This document shows, in pieces, positions 26,041-36,312 of a stretch of 64,000 bases of DNA; position 1 is the stretch's first letter; every line of letters begins with the position of its first letter. A program made the translations under genes and the position numbers. The notes beneath the pieces are model-generated. The model searched no databases. It was given only the letters and a program-made list of their open reading frames with translations, and was not told the DNA's origin. This DNA is from Pseudomonas sp. MUP55 (GTDB lineage Bacteria > Pseudomonadota > Gammaproteobacteria > Pseudomonadales > Pseudomonadaceae). The stretch covers positions 2,418,001-2,482,000 of the forward strand of contig NZ_CP138214.1 of NCBI RefSeq assembly GCF_034043515.1, written 5' to 3'.

Positions 26041-28554
26041 ATGTACAAGCGCACCGGGCTCGTCAGCTTCACGCTTAGCGCCTTGGCCCTGGCGGTCGTC
26101 TGCGAACGGCTCAACGCCGCCGAAGCGGCGGCCACCGAGCATGTCGAAGTGGTCGGGCAGGCCGCCGCCATCGGCAGTGCCCTCAAGGAGCAGCGCAGCT
26201 CCGACAGCATCAAGAGCGTGGTGCATGCCGACGGCGTGGCGCAGTTGCCCGATGAAAACGTCGCCGAGGCGGTGCAGCGCCTGCCGGGGATCAGCGTCGA
26301 GCGTGACCAGGGCGAAGGCCGTTTTGTCAGCGTGCGCGGCCTGGGCCCGGACCTCAACAGCGTGACCATCAACGGCACCCTGGTACCGTCGCCCGAGAGC
26401 GAACGCCGCGCGGTGGCCCTCGACGTACTGCCTTCGGAACTGGTGCAGTCGCTGTCGGTGATCAAGACGCTCACCCCGGACATGGACGCCAACTCCCTCG
26501 GCGGTACCGTCGACGTTAAAAGCCTGTCGGCGTTCGACCACAAGGGCCTGTTCTATACCGGCAGCACCGAGGCCAGCTACGACAAAAACACCCGCCAGAC
26601 CAGCCCGAAATTTTCCGGCGCCGCCAGCAACCGTTTCAGCCTGGGCGACGGTATCGACAACTTCGGCGTGGCCGCGGCCCTCAGTTGGCAGAAACGTGAT
26701 TTTGGCTCGGACAACGTCGAAACCGGCGGCGCCTGGGATTTCAACAACGGCGCCCGGCTCAACGAGTTCGAACAGCGCGACTACGACATCAGCCGCGAAC
26801 GCGCCGGTGGCGGCCTGAACTTCGACTACAAGCCCGATGACCTGAGCAGCTACTACCTGCGCACCCTCTACAGCCGTTACAAGGACACCGAAACCCGCAA
26901 CGCCGCCAGCCTTGAATTCGCCGCCCCCCAGGCGCCCGGCGAGTTGGGCGAGGCCGAGGGCAAGCGCAAGCTCAAGAACCGCGAGGAGACCCAGCAGATC
27001 CAGTCCTACGTGTTCGGCGGCGAACGCATGCTTGGCCTCTGGACCTTGAGCGGCCAGGCCGGCTACAGCCGCTCCAGCGAAGACAGCCCGGCGCATATCG
27101 CCGGCGCCACCTTCGACGGCGGGGATTTCGCCGACAGCGGCTTCTACGACACGGCCAAACTACGGCCGATCATCGGCAACGGTTTCTACGACGCCAGCAA
27201 CTTCACCCTCGACAAAGTCGATTGGGAGAAACAGCACACCCAGGACACCGAGAAAAACCTGCGCCTGGACCTGGCCCGCGACTACGACCTGGGTGGCTAC
27301 GCGTCCCAGTTCAAGTTCGGCGGCAAGGTCAGCCGACGTCACAAGGACAACGACCTGCAAGCCTGGGCCTACAAGGACCTGGATGAGCAGGGCTTCACTG
27401 ACGAACAGCTCAACCTTACCCGGTTTCAGAAAGGCAACCTCGACTACCGCCTTGGCCGCTTCGGGCCGGGCATCAGCGCGGGCAATATTCGCCAACTGAT
27501 CGGTGGCCTGAACCGCGACGACTTCTATGACCCGACCGAATCCCGGGTCAACGACTTCACCATCCGCGAAGACATCAACGCCGGCTACCTGATGAACACC
27601 GTCGATATTGACGACTGGCGCTTCATCGCCGGGATGCGCTACGAGGGCACCGAGTTCGAAGCCAAGGGCACCGGCGCCACGGACGGCCAGTTCAGCACCA
27701 CCGAGACCAAGCGCCGTTATCACCACTGGCTGCCGGGCCTGCATGCGCGCTACCAGATCGACAAGAACACCCAGGTGCGCGCGGCCTGGACCAAATCCGT
27801 GGTGCGCCCGACCTTCGGCCAGCTGGCGCCCGGTTTTGTGATCGACGATGACGAAGCCACCTTCGGCAACCCGGACCTCAAGCCGCTGGAGTCGAGCAAC
27901 CTGGACCTGGGCATCGAACACTTCATGGGCCGTGCCGGCACCGTGTCGGCGTTCGTGTTCTACAAGGACATCCAGAACTTCGTCTACAACACCGACGTCG
28001 CCGGCACCGGCGCGTGGGCCAACTTCGCCGAGGCGCACACCTTCGCCAACGGCGACAGCGCCAAGCTGTATGGCCTGGAACTGGCCTATTCGCAAAAATT
28101 CGACTGGCTGCCGGCGCCGTGGAACGGCCTGCTGATCGGCGCCAACAGCACCTTCAGCCGCTCAAGCGCGGATATCGAAGGCTTTGACAGCGCCAGCGGT
28201 CGCAACCGCAAGCGCAACATCAGCCTGCCCAACCAGTCGGACACCGTCGGCAACCTGATGCTTGGCTGGGAAGACGACAAGCTGAGCCTGCGCCTTTCGG
28301 CCAACTATAAGTCGGCCTACCTGTACGAGTTGGCCTCGATCAACGACAAGGCCCATGACCTGCACGTGGACGCGCAAACCTTCGTCGATTTCAGCGCGCG
28401 CTACTCACTGACCAAGCAACTGCAAGTCAGCTTCGAAGCGCAGAACCTGACGGACGAGTCGTACTTCGTCTACACCGGCCACCGCAGCTACAACGGCCAG
28501 TACGAAGAGTACGGGCCCACTTACAAGCTGGGCCTGACCTTCACCCATTTCTAA
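26041..28554 (+). CDS. TonB-dependent outer-membrane receptor, probable phytate/inositol-phosphate uptake
   Basis: 837 residues from the ATG at 26041: signal peptide (MYKRTGLVSFTLSALALAVV...LNA), a plug domain (VAEAVQRLPGISVERDQGEG, VSVRGLGPDLNSVTINGTLV), then a 22-strand-type barrel ending in phenylalanine (LGLTFTHF). The plug resembles the Xanthomonas/Caulobacter-type receptors that import organic nutrients more than siderophore receptors. The next genes are a phytase and a private ExbB-ExbD-TonB set, so phytate or its lower inositol phosphates is the likely ligand. A Pho-box-like repeat precedes it. An iron-related ligand (ferric phytate) is the main alternative. Confidence 0.87.
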   Translation: MYKRTGLVSFTLSALALAVVCERLNAAEAAATEHVEVVGQAAAIGSALKEQRSSDSIKSVVHADGVAQLPDENVAEAVQRLPGISVERDQGEGRFVSVRGLGPDLNSVTINGTLVPSPESERRAVALDVLPSELVQSLSVIKTLTPDMDANSLGGTVDVKSLSAFDHKGLFYTGSTEASYDKNTRQTSPKFSGAASNRFSLGDGIDNFGVAAALSWQKRDFGSDNVETGGAWDFNNGARLNEFEQRDYDISRERAGGGLNFDYKPDDLSSYYLRTLYSRYKDTETRNAASLEFAAPQAPGELGEAEGKRKLKNREETQQIQSYVFGGERMLGLWTLSGQAGYSRSSEDSPAHIAGATFDGGDFADSGFYDTAKLRPIIGNGFYDASNFTLDKVDWEKQHTQDTEKNLRLDLARDYDLGGYASQFKFGGKVSRRHKDNDLQAWAYKDLDEQGFTDEQLNLTRFQKGNLDYRLGRFGPGISAGNIRQLIGGLNRDDFYDPTESRVNDFTIREDINAGYLMNTVDIDDWRFIAGMRYEGTEFEAKGTGATDGQFSTTETKRRYHHWLPGLHARYQIDKNTQVRAAWTKSVVRPTFGQLAPGFVIDDDEATFGNPDLKPLESSNLDLGIEHFMGRAGTVSAFVFYKDIQNFVYNTDVAGTGAWANFAEAHTFANGDSAKLYGLELAYSQKFDWLPAPWNGLLIGANSTFSRSSADIEGFDSASGRNRKRNISLPNQSDTVGNLMLGWEDDKLSLRLSANYKSAYLYELASINDKAHDLHVDAQTFVDFSARYSLTKQLQVSFEAQNLTDESYFVYTGHRSYNGQYEEYGPTYKLGLTFTHF

Positions 28555-28572
28555 CCCACACCTGGCTCCAAC

Positions 28573-28661
28573 TGTGGGAGGGGGCTTGCCCCCGATGAGG
28601 GAGTGTCAGTTGATGGATCTGTGACTGACCCACTGCTATCGGTGGCAAGCCCCCTCCCACA
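28573..28661. repeat. REPIN, family A
   Basis: TGTGGGAGGGGGCTTGCCCC ... GGCAAGCCCCCTCCCACA in the 143-base gap between receptor and phytase. It may attenuate or stabilise the message inside the operon. Confidence 0.9.
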
Positions 28662-28697
28662 TGGGATCTTCATCGTATCTAAAGGATTTGTTTGTCC

Positions 28698-30557
28698 ATG
28701 AGAATTTGCAAGCTGTTGCTGTTGATGGCGCTTTCAGGCCAGGTGTTCGCAGCTGATCTGCCCCTGGCCCCCTGGGCCCCCGGCCTGAAGGCCGAAGCGG
28801 TCGCCTTCCTGCCCAACGCCACCCAGCGCCTGGCCGCCAGTGTCCGCGATGGCCTGTTGCTGCTTGACGATAAAGGCACCGAACTGGCCCGCTTCAAAGG
28901 CAGCTTCAGCAGCCTTGATATCCGCGCTACAGATGCCGGTGTGCTGGTCGCCAGCCTCGACAACGACCGCCAGCAGGTGGCGCTGATCAACCTCGAGGCT
29001 GCCAGCAAAACCTGGGGCACGCCGCTGTACCTGCCTGCTCGCGATTACCCGGTAAACGGTGTGTGCCTGTACCGCGATTCGGCGGCCAACCTGTTTGTGT
29101 TCCTGGTGGGCGAGGAGGGCAAGGGCGAGCAGTGGCTGGTGGGCAACGGCGCGACGCTGCTGGCCCAGGCGCAGCGGGTACGCGGCCTGCCGCTGCCGCC
29201 TTCGGCGCAGTTCTGTCAGGTGGACGATGCGGCCGAGCGCCTGGTGGTCAACGAAGAGAACGTTGGCTGGTGGGCCTACCCGGCGCACCCGGAAGCCGAG
29301 GTGAAACGCACACCCGTGGCGCTGTTCGACAGCTCCAAGCGCGAAGCCGGCGCCATGGCGCTGGTGCCGGGCGGGATGCTGGCGCTGGACCCGAAAACCG
29401 CAAAGGTGCATGTGTTCCAACAAACCGGCGAGCGCTGGGCCGAGCAACCGAGCCTGAGCTTGCCGGGCCTCAAGGAACCGGAGCAACTGGCGATCAATGG
29501 GCGGCAGCTGTTGGTACGCGATGACGACAGCGGCCAGCTCTATCAGGGCCAACTCGACTGGCAGGCCACGCCGGTGCCGACGGCCCCGGTGCTGCCCCAG
29601 GTCGCCGCGCTGCGCCAGACCGACCCGGTAAGCCGCCAGGGCGATGCGGCGGATGACCCCGCGATCTGGATTCATCCGCACACTCCGGCGAAAAGCCGGG
29701 TGCTGGGCACCAACAAGAAACAGGGCCTGCTGGCCTACGACCTCGACGGCAAGCTGCTGCAGGAGTTGGCCGTAGGGCGGCTGAACAACGTCGACATACG
29801 CCCCAACTTCAAGCTAGGAACGCAAACCGTCGACCTCGCCGTCGCCAGCAATCGCGATCGCAACAGCCTGAGCCTGTTCAGCATCGACCGCCAGAGCGGC
29901 GAGCTGCAGGAAGCCGGTGAAGTGCCGACGCCGCTCAAGGAAATCTACGGTATCTGCCTGTTCCAGCCCGCCAGCGGCGAGATCTATGCAATCGCCAATG
30001 GCAAGGACGGCACCTTCCTGCAATACCGCTTGAGTGCGCCAGCTGGGCGTGTGCAGGGCGAGCTGGTGCGCCAGTTCAAGGTCGACAGCCAGCCGGAAGG
30101 CTGCGTGGCCGACGACCAGCGCCAGCGCCTGTTTCTGGGAGAGGAAGATGTCGGCGTGTGGGCGGTGGATGCCCGCGCCGACCAACCGGCCACGCTCACC
30201 AGTGTGATCAAGGTCGGTGCCCAGTTGCATGCCGACGTTGAGGGCCTGGCGCTGTACCAGAGCCCTGCGCGGGATTACCTGGTGGTCTCAAGCCAGGGCA
30301 ATGACAGCTACCTGGTGCTGGATGCCGAACCGCCGTTCGCCATGCGCGGCGCGTTTCGCGTCGGCTTGAACGCCGCTGCCGGCATCGATGGCGCCTCGGA
30401 AACCGATGGCCTCGAAGTCACCGCCGTCAACCTGGGAGGGCCGTGGAGCCAGGGCATGCTGGTGGTGCAGGACGGGCGCAAGCGCATGCCCGAGCAAACC
30501 CAGAACTTCAAGTTCGTGCCCTGGGCCGAGGTGACCCGCGCCTTGGAATTGCCCTGA
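28698..30557 (+). CDS. Beta-propeller phytase, tandem-domain form
   Basis: 619 residues: signal peptide (MRICKLLLLMALSGQVFA) and two propeller-type halves. The C-terminal half (about 305-619) is a full beta-propeller phytase, with the calcium/phosphate motif DAADDPAIWIHP near 313-324, GTNKKQGLLAYDLDG, LNNVDIRPNF and a later EGLALY. The N-terminal half (about 25-300) is a shortened, degenerate propeller without DDPAIW. Such dual-domain enzymes are known, the extra domain aiding hydrolysis. It would release phosphate from phytate in the periplasm or outside. ATG at 28698 has AAAGGA upstream. Confidence 0.9.
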   Translation: MRICKLLLLMALSGQVFAADLPLAPWAPGLKAEAVAFLPNATQRLAASVRDGLLLLDDKGTELARFKGSFSSLDIRATDAGVLVASLDNDRQQVALINLEAASKTWGTPLYLPARDYPVNGVCLYRDSAANLFVFLVGEEGKGEQWLVGNGATLLAQAQRVRGLPLPPSAQFCQVDDAAERLVVNEENVGWWAYPAHPEAEVKRTPVALFDSSKREAGAMALVPGGMLALDPKTAKVHVFQQTGERWAEQPSLSLPGLKEPEQLAINGRQLLVRDDDSGQLYQGQLDWQATPVPTAPVLPQVAALRQTDPVSRQGDAADDPAIWIHPHTPAKSRVLGTNKKQGLLAYDLDGKLLQELAVGRLNNVDIRPNFKLGTQTVDLAVASNRDRNSLSLFSIDRQSGELQEAGEVPTPLKEIYGICLFQPASGEIYAIANGKDGTFLQYRLSAPAGRVQGELVRQFKVDSQPEGCVADDQRQRLFLGEEDVGVWAVDARADQPATLTSVIKVGAQLHADVEGLALYQSPARDYLVVSSQGNDSYLVLDAEPPFAMRGAFRVGLNAAAGIDGASETDGLEVTAVNLGGPWSQGMLVVQDGRKRMPEQTQNFKFVPWAEVTRALELP

Positions 30558-30558
30558 A

Positions 30559-30576
30559 CGGTCATCACCCGGTCAT
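30559..30576 (+). promoter_or_regulatory. Pho-box-like direct repeat before exbB
   Basis: CGGTCAT (30559-30565), CACC, CGGTCAT (30570-30576): an exact heptamer repeat at 11-base spacing, differing from the PhoB half-site CTGTCAT by one base each. A TTTAAT -10-like sequence follows at 30582. It overlaps the phytase stop codon region and lies 28 bases before exbB. Confidence 0.55.
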
Positions 30577-30604
30577 CCGTTTTTAATCGAATAGGAGCTT
30601 CACC

Positions 30605-31297
30605 ATGCACGCGACGATGGAACATATGACGATCTGGAGCTTGATCAGCGACGCCAGCCTGTTGGTCAAGGCGGTGATGATTACGTTGTTGCTGGCCTCG
30701 TTGGCCAGTTGGTACCTGATTATCCGGCGCGGCAGCGTGCTGCGGCGTCTGGAGCGGCAGTTGCACGACTTCCTGGCGCGCTTTCGCGTTGCCACGGACT
30801 TGCAACCCTTGTACCGCCAGGCCGTGCAGGCGGGCGAGGGCGGTGTGACGCCGATCTTTATCGCCGGCCTGCAGGAATACCAGCACCTGCACAACCATGA
30901 CCCCGCCGTGCTCGAAAGCGTGGAGCGCGCGTTGCAGGTGGCGATCACCGAGCAGGAGATGGAGCTGGAAAAGGGCCTGCAATTTCTCGCGACCGTGGGC
31001 TCAGTCAGCCCCTATATCGGCCTGTTCGGCACGGTGTGGGGCATCATGAATTCCTTCCTTGGCTTGTCCCAGGTGCAGCAGGCCACGCTGTCGACGGTCG
31101 CGCCGGGCATCGCCGAAGCCTTGATCGCCACGGCCATCGGCCTGTTTGCGGCGATCCCGGCGGTGATTGCCTACAACCGCTTCGCCGCGCGCAGCCAGAC
31201 CCTGCTCACCCGCTACTACGCCTTTGGCAACGAACTGCAAGTGCGCCTGCACCGCGCCCTGCGGGGTACCCCGATCAACCTAGCCGTGGCCGCCTGA
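30605..31297 (+). CDS. exbB: ExbB-like TonB-energising proton channel subunit
   Basis: 230 residues of the MotA/TolQ/ExbB family: three membrane helices (about 15-40, 130-155, 165-190) and the family signature GSVSPYIGLFGTVWGIMNSF followed by GIAEALIATAIGLFAAIPAV. With ExbD and TonB downstream it forms the inner-membrane motor that would drive the receptor at 26041. A good AGGAG precedes the ATG. Confidence 0.93.
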   Translation: MHATMEHMTIWSLISDASLLVKAVMITLLLASLASWYLIIRRGSVLRRLERQLHDFLARFRVATDLQPLYRQAVQAGEGGVTPIFIAGLQEYQHLHNHDPAVLESVERALQVAITEQEMELEKGLQFLATVGSVSPYIGLFGTVWGIMNSFLGLSQVQQATLSTVAPGIAEALIATAIGLFAAIPAVIAYNRFAARSQTLLTRYYAFGNELQVRLHRALRGTPINLAVAA

Positions 31298-31310
31298 AAG
31301 GAGCAAACCC

Positions 31311-31757
31311 ATGCTGATCAGGCCGCAACGCAAGCACGGGCCCAAGGCCGAGATGAACGTGGTGCCTTACATCGACGTGATGCTGGTGCTGCTGGTGATC
31401 TTCATGGTCACCGCACCCATGCTCACCCAGGGCGTGAAGATCGAACTGCCCAAGGTCGCCGCCGAGGCGTTGGCCAGCGACACCCGCCAGCAGATCCTCA
31501 CCTTGTCGGTGAAGGCGGACGGCGGCTACTACTGGAACCTGGGCGGCGAGCTCGACACCCGCAACCAGACCGACAGCGCGGTGAGCCTGGAGGAAATGGG
31601 TGCCAAGGTCACGCAAGTGGTGGCGGCGCGCAGCGACACCCAGGTGTATATCCGCGCTGACGACAACGCCGGGTACGGCCGCGTCGTGGCGGCCATGGCG
31701 GTGCTGCAAAAGGGCGGGGTCAGCAAACTGGGGCTGGTGACCGAGGCCCCGCAATGA
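31311..31757 (+). CDS. exbD: ExbD-like TonB-energising protein
   Basis: 148 residues: a short cytoplasmic lead, one membrane helix (VVPYIDVMLVLLVIFMVTAP) carrying the essential membrane aspartate in YIDVML, and a periplasmic domain. Typical of ExbD/TolR. It follows exbB by 13 bases and overlaps tonB by 4. Confidence 0.93.
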   Translation: MLIRPQRKHGPKAEMNVVPYIDVMLVLLVIFMVTAPMLTQGVKIELPKVAAEALASDTRQQILTLSVKADGGYYWNLGGELDTRNQTDSAVSLEEMGAKVTQVVAARSDTQVYIRADDNAGYGRVVAAMAVLQKGGVSKLGLVTEAPQ

Positions 31758-32509
31758 CCGCGATGATCATGCACGGCCCGACGCGGGCGCCAGAAAGCGA
31801 CGCGATGTGGCGCCACGGCCTGGCCGCCAGCCTGGCCGTGGCGCTGCATGTGGCGGTGGTGGCGGCCTTGATGCTGGGCTGGTCCACCGAAAAACCGCAG
31901 GTGGACGCGCCGCGGGTGATGCACACGCAACTGGTGGTGATGCCCACGCCCACGCCTGCGCCCGAGCCTGTAGCGCCCGCATTGCCGGAGCCTGTTGCGA
32001 CGCCGGTTCCAGTACCGGTACCGGCCAAACCGACGGTTGACCCACAGATCCAGGCACAAAAACTGGAGAAAGCCGCCCTGGCGCGCAAACGGGTCGAAGA
32101 GAAAAAAGCCGAGCAGCAACAGCAGCGCCTGGCCACCGAGCAGCGCAATCGAGAGCTGGAGCAGCAACGTCTGAACCAGCAGCGTGTGGCTTCCGAGAAA
32201 GCCCAGGCCGCCGTACCGGCACCCGCTCCGGCGTTCGACAGCCGCCAATACCAGCCGTTGAGCAAGGAAGCACCGGACTACCCGGAACGCGCGCTGGACA
32301 AAAACATCGAAGGCGACTGCTCGGTGGAGTACACCGTCAATACCCAGGGCCGCGTGGAAAATCCCAAGGTACTGGACGGCTGCCACCCGTTGTTCATTCG
32401 GCCTTCACTGGCGGCGGCGAATACCTTTCGCTATCAACCGAGGATGGTCGACGGCCAGGCCGTGGCGGTACCTGCGGTGCGCAACACCTTCCACTACCGC
32501 ATCAAATAA
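31754..32509 (+). CDS. tonB: TonB-family energy transducer
   Basis: 251 residues: one membrane helix (about 24-44), a Pro-rich stretch (PTPTPAPEPVAPALPEP), a long Gln/Glu/Arg-rich helix (about 95-155), and a C-terminal TonB domain (SKEAPDYPERALDKNIEG ... YTVNTQGRV) ending FHYRIK. The operon-specific TonB supports a dedicated import role for the receptor two genes upstream. A second start (M18) would still keep the anchor. Confidence 0.9.
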   Translation: MTAMIMHGPTRAPESDAMWRHGLAASLAVALHVAVVAALMLGWSTEKPQVDAPRVMHTQLVVMPTPTPAPEPVAPALPEPVATPVPVPVPAKPTVDPQIQAQKLEKAALARKRVEEKKAEQQQQRLATEQRNRELEQQRLNQQRVASEKAQAAVPAPAPAFDSRQYQPLSKEAPDYPERALDKNIEGDCSVEYTVNTQGRVENPKVLDGCHPLFIRPSLAAANTFRYQPRMVDGQAVAVPAVRNTFHYRIK

Positions 32510-32527
32510 TGGTTAACACCGAACCCA

Positions 32528-32556
32528 TGTGGGATGGGGGCTTGCTCCCTTCCACA
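32528..32556. repeat. REPIN-derived short hairpin
   Basis: TGTGGGATGGGGGCTTGCTC followed closely by the inverted end TCCACA; a family-A half with its centre lost. Confidence 0.6.
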
Positions 32557-32558
32557 TT

Positions 32559-32694
32559 GATCGTTCCCACGCTCTGCGTGGGAATGCCCCTTGGGACGCT
32601 CCGCGTCCCGCCACCGCTGCACGTTTCGGCAATTGCGCATGGGTGACGCAGAGCGTCACGGGCTACATTCCCACGCGGGAGCGTGGGAACGATC
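32559..32694. repeat. Palindromic repeat, family D (GATCGTTCCCACGC)
   Basis: Long imperfect inverted repeat starting GATCGTTCCCACGCTCTGCG and ending GCGTGGGAACGATC, with internal complementary pairs GGGACGCTCCGCGTCCC and GTGACGCAGAGCGTCAC. A related copy is at 54136-54248. Confidence 0.85.
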
Positions 32695-32711
32695 TTAAAA
32701 CACCGAACCCA

Positions 32712-32789
32712 TGTGGGAGGGGGCTTGCTCCCGATAGCAGTGTGTCAGTCTCTACATCCATGGCTGATCCACCGCTATCGGGGGCAAGC
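32712..32789. repeat. REPIN (family A), left part, interrupted by IS3 element
   Basis: TGTGGGAGGGGGCTTGCTCC to GGGGGCAAGC; AGC at 32787-32789 is repeated at 34043-34045 as the target duplication. Confidence 0.88.
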
Positions 32790-32856
32790 TGAACTGGCCT
32801 AATGATCCCGGACACCTCTTAAGGGCGATATGATTCGCCCAATCAGGAGGTTCCGA

Positions 32857-34004
<1,148 letters not shown>

Positions 34005-34042
34005 TCACCGTAACCGGTGTCCGGAAAAACTTGACCAGAACA

Positions 34043-34055
34043 AGCCCCCTCCCAC
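34043..34055. repeat. REPIN (family A), right remnant after IS3 element
   Basis: AGCCCCCTCCCACA end, completing the REPIN begun at 32712; AGC is the duplicated target. Confidence 0.8.
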
Positions 34056-34067
34056 ATTTGAACCGCA

Positions 34068-35012
34068 TCAGGCGTTAGCGGGATTCGCCAGTTCGATACC
34101 CGAAACATAGCGCTCCAGATTGGCCAGGAACGTATCGGCAATCTCGTCCTTGCTGTTGGTCGAAATCGCCGAGGTATGCGGTGACAACCGCACCCGCGGA
34201 TGACTGTACAACGGATGCCCGTCCGGCAGCGGCTCCGGCTCGGTCACGTCCAGTGACGCCAGGCCGATCTGGCCATTGTCCAGTGCCTCCAGCAATGCCT
34301 CCTGATCCAGCAACCCACCGCGCGCGATGTTGATCAGGTGCAGCCCCGGCTTGGCGCTGCCCAGCACGTCACGGTTGATGATGTGCCGCGTGGCTTCGGT
34401 CAGCGGTGCCGCCACCACCAGGTGGTCGGCACGGGCGAACAGGTCGTGGATGTCCTTGGCGGCTTCTACACCCACCCCAAACGGTGCCTGGCTCTGACGC
34501 AGTGCGACGACATTGATGCCCAGAGCCAGGGCTTTTTGCGCCAGGCTTTGACCAATCGCACCAAAGCCCAGAATGCCCAGGGTCGTTCCCTTGAGCGGGC
34601 GCAACGCGGTGAACTGCCACTGCGAATCCTGCACCCAGATGTCCGGCAAATGCTTGGCCGCAGCAAAGATCGCCGCCAGGGCGAACTCGGCGAGGTTGTC
34701 AGCCGCGCTGCCCCGAGACGTGGTGACGGGCGGGCCGTTGAACAGCCAGCGCGGGTAGAAGTCGATGCCCGATGACACCAGGTGCACCCATTGCGCACCG
34801 TAGGGCCAGCCGGGTGGCGGCGTGTCCGGTGCGGTGTAGCCGCGCACGTTGATGGGGCGCAGCAGCAGGATGTTCGCCTGGGGCGGCAGGTCGCTCGGTA
34901 CACCGGTCGGAACCCCGATCACCTGGGCGTGAGGGTGCCGCGTGGCGAGGCGTGCGCGGATCACGTCGTTGTAGTCTTCGTCCAACTGGCTGGCAATGAT
35001 CAGCTGACTCAT
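34068..35012 (-). CDS. D-2-hydroxyacid dehydrogenase
   Basis: 314 residues with a Rossmann NAD(P) motif GILGFGAIGQSLA (146-158), the substrate/catalytic arginine region INIARGGLLDQEAL, the glutamate in DVTEPEPLPDGH and the catalytic histidine in LSPHTSA. It reduces a 2-keto acid or oxidises a D-hydroxy acid (GhrA/PdxB superfamily). It is last in the organosulfur-type operon; its start overlaps the stop of the acyl-CoA-dehydrogenase-like gene by 4 bases. The IS3 element sits 26 bases past its stop. Confidence 0.88.
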   Translation of the reverse strand: MSQLIIASQLDEDYNDVIRARLATRHPHAQVIGVPTGVPSDLPPQANILLLRPINVRGYTAPDTPPPGWPYGAQWVHLVSSGIDFYPRWLFNGPPVTTSRGSAADNLAEFALAAIFAAAKHLPDIWVQDSQWQFTALRPLKGTTLGILGFGAIGQSLAQKALALGINVVALRQSQAPFGVGVEAAKDIHDLFARADHLVVAAPLTEATRHIINRDVLGSAKPGLHLINIARGGLLDQEALLEALDNGQIGLASLDVTEPEPLPDGHPLYSHPRVRLSPHTSAISTNSKDEIADTFLANLERYVSGIELANPANA

Positions 35013-36178
35013 GTGCGTTCCTTCTGGCGTTGGGCGAACACTGCTTTACCGACGCCCTGCAGCACGGCGTCATTCTGTGGGGTGTGCACGCGACTGCACA
35101 GCACATCGCGGTAGTGCCGTTGCAATGGGCTGTGCCGTGACAGGCCAGGGTTGCCCGAGGCTTCGATGGCCAGCTCCACCGCGCGAATGGCGTTGCCGGT
35201 CACCAGGTACTTCAATTGCGCCGCGTTGGCCGCCGGCGTGTGACCTGCGGCGGCGGCATCGAGCAGGCTGCGGTTGGCAAACAACAGGGTGTCGATATGG
35301 CCGACGGTCTCCTGAAAACGCGGCAAGGTCGACAGCGCCGCGCCGAGATTCGATGGCTGGCGCTCCTCCAGCCAGTTCACCAGCCAGTCCCGCGCAGCCT
35401 GGGCCACGGCGTCGTACACCGAGGACAGCAGCACCGACATCCACAAAAAGCCCTCGCCATCCAACTCCGGCTGCGGTGCGCTCCAGGGGCTGACGCTGAC
35501 GGCGTGGTCCAGCGGCACCAGCACGTTGTCGAGCACCACTTCATGGCTGCAGGTGGCGCGCATGCCCAGGTGATCCCAGGTGTCGATGATGCTCACGCCG
35601 GGGCTGTGCCTGGGCACCAGCCAGGCGCCCACCAGCGGGTCAGCGTCGTCACTGCGCGCCCATACGCTGAACCAGCTCAGGCCGTGGCTGCCGGTGGAGT
35701 AGATCTTGCGCCCGCTGATGCGCCAGCCTTCGGCGGTGCGTACGGCGGTTGTCGCCGGCAAGCCACCCCGGGCCGGGGTGCCCAGGTCCGGCTCGACGCG
35801 CAGGGCATTGATCAGCGCGCCATGGCGCACCGCGTCTTCGGCCACTTGCACGCGCAGATGCTGAGGCCATGTTTTGCTGTCTTGCAAGCGGGTGTGTTGC
35901 AGGTACTGCATCACCAGGATCAGCGCGGTGGACGGCTCGCCCTTGGCAATTGCGCTGATGGCTTTGCGCGCCTGGGCCAGGCTGGCACCGCCGCCGCCTA
36001 AGGCCCTGGGCACGGTGAGGGCGATCAGACCGTGGGCTTGCAATAGCTTGAAATTATCGTGGGGAAAGGCGCCGCTTTCATCGTACAGGTGAGCGGTACT
36101 GGCCAGCTCGGCGCTGAGGCGTTCGAGCACGGCGTCGAAATCAACGACTTCCACAGCGCGTAGGGACGATTGAGTCAT
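35009..36178 (-). CDS. Acyl-CoA-dehydrogenase-like flavoprotein (DszC/SfnB type)
   Basis: 389 residues from the ATG at 36178 (MTQSSLRAVEVVDFDA). The three acyl-CoA dehydrogenase blocks are recognisable: helical N-terminus (HDNFKLLQAHGLIALTVP), the middle beta domain (GWRISGRKIYSTGSHGL) and the C-terminal helical bundle. The beta-domain motif and the absence of a clear catalytic glutamate fit the flavin-dependent monooxygenase branch linked to sulfur compounds. Neighbouring monooxygenase and sulfonate-type binding protein support that. A REPIN separates it from the monooxygenase gene. Confidence 0.82.
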   Translation of the reverse strand: MTQSSLRAVEVVDFDAVLERLSAELASTAHLYDESGAFPHDNFKLLQAHGLIALTVPRALGGGGASLAQARKAISAIAKGEPSTALILVMQYLQHTRLQDSKTWPQHLRVQVAEDAVRHGALINALRVEPDLGTPARGGLPATTAVRTAEGWRISGRKIYSTGSHGLSWFSVWARSDDADPLVGAWLVPRHSPGVSIIDTWDHLGMRATCSHEVVLDNVLVPLDHAVSVSPWSAPQPELDGEGFLWMSVLLSSVYDAVAQAARDWLVNWLEERQPSNLGAALSTLPRFQETVGHIDTLLFANRSLLDAAAAGHTPAANAAQLKYLVTGNAIRAVELAIEASGNPGLSRHSPLQRHYRDVLCSRVHTPQNDAVLQGVGKAVFAQRQKERT

Positions 36179-36197
36179 GAAGATGTACTCGGTCAAA

Positions 36198-36302
36198 TGT
36201 GGGAGGGGCGGTGCGACGATTCGACTTGCCCCCGATGGCGGTATGTCAGGCGGTACATGCATTGGGTGAACCACCGCTATCGGGAGCAAGCCCCCTCCCA
36301 CA
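36198..36302. repeat. REPIN, family A, degenerate left arm
   Basis: TGTGGGAGGGGCGG...TTGCCCCCGATGGCGG, with about 14 extra bases in the left arm, and a normal right arm GGAGCAAGCCCCCTCCCACA. Confidence 0.8.
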
Positions 36303-36312
36303 GGGATGGTGA

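Noticed and set aside
26041..28554. Siderophore receptor for the adjacent pyoverdine genes
   Set aside because: It is 20 kb from the pvd genes, has a phytase and private TonB set beside it, and no iron box was recognised upstream.
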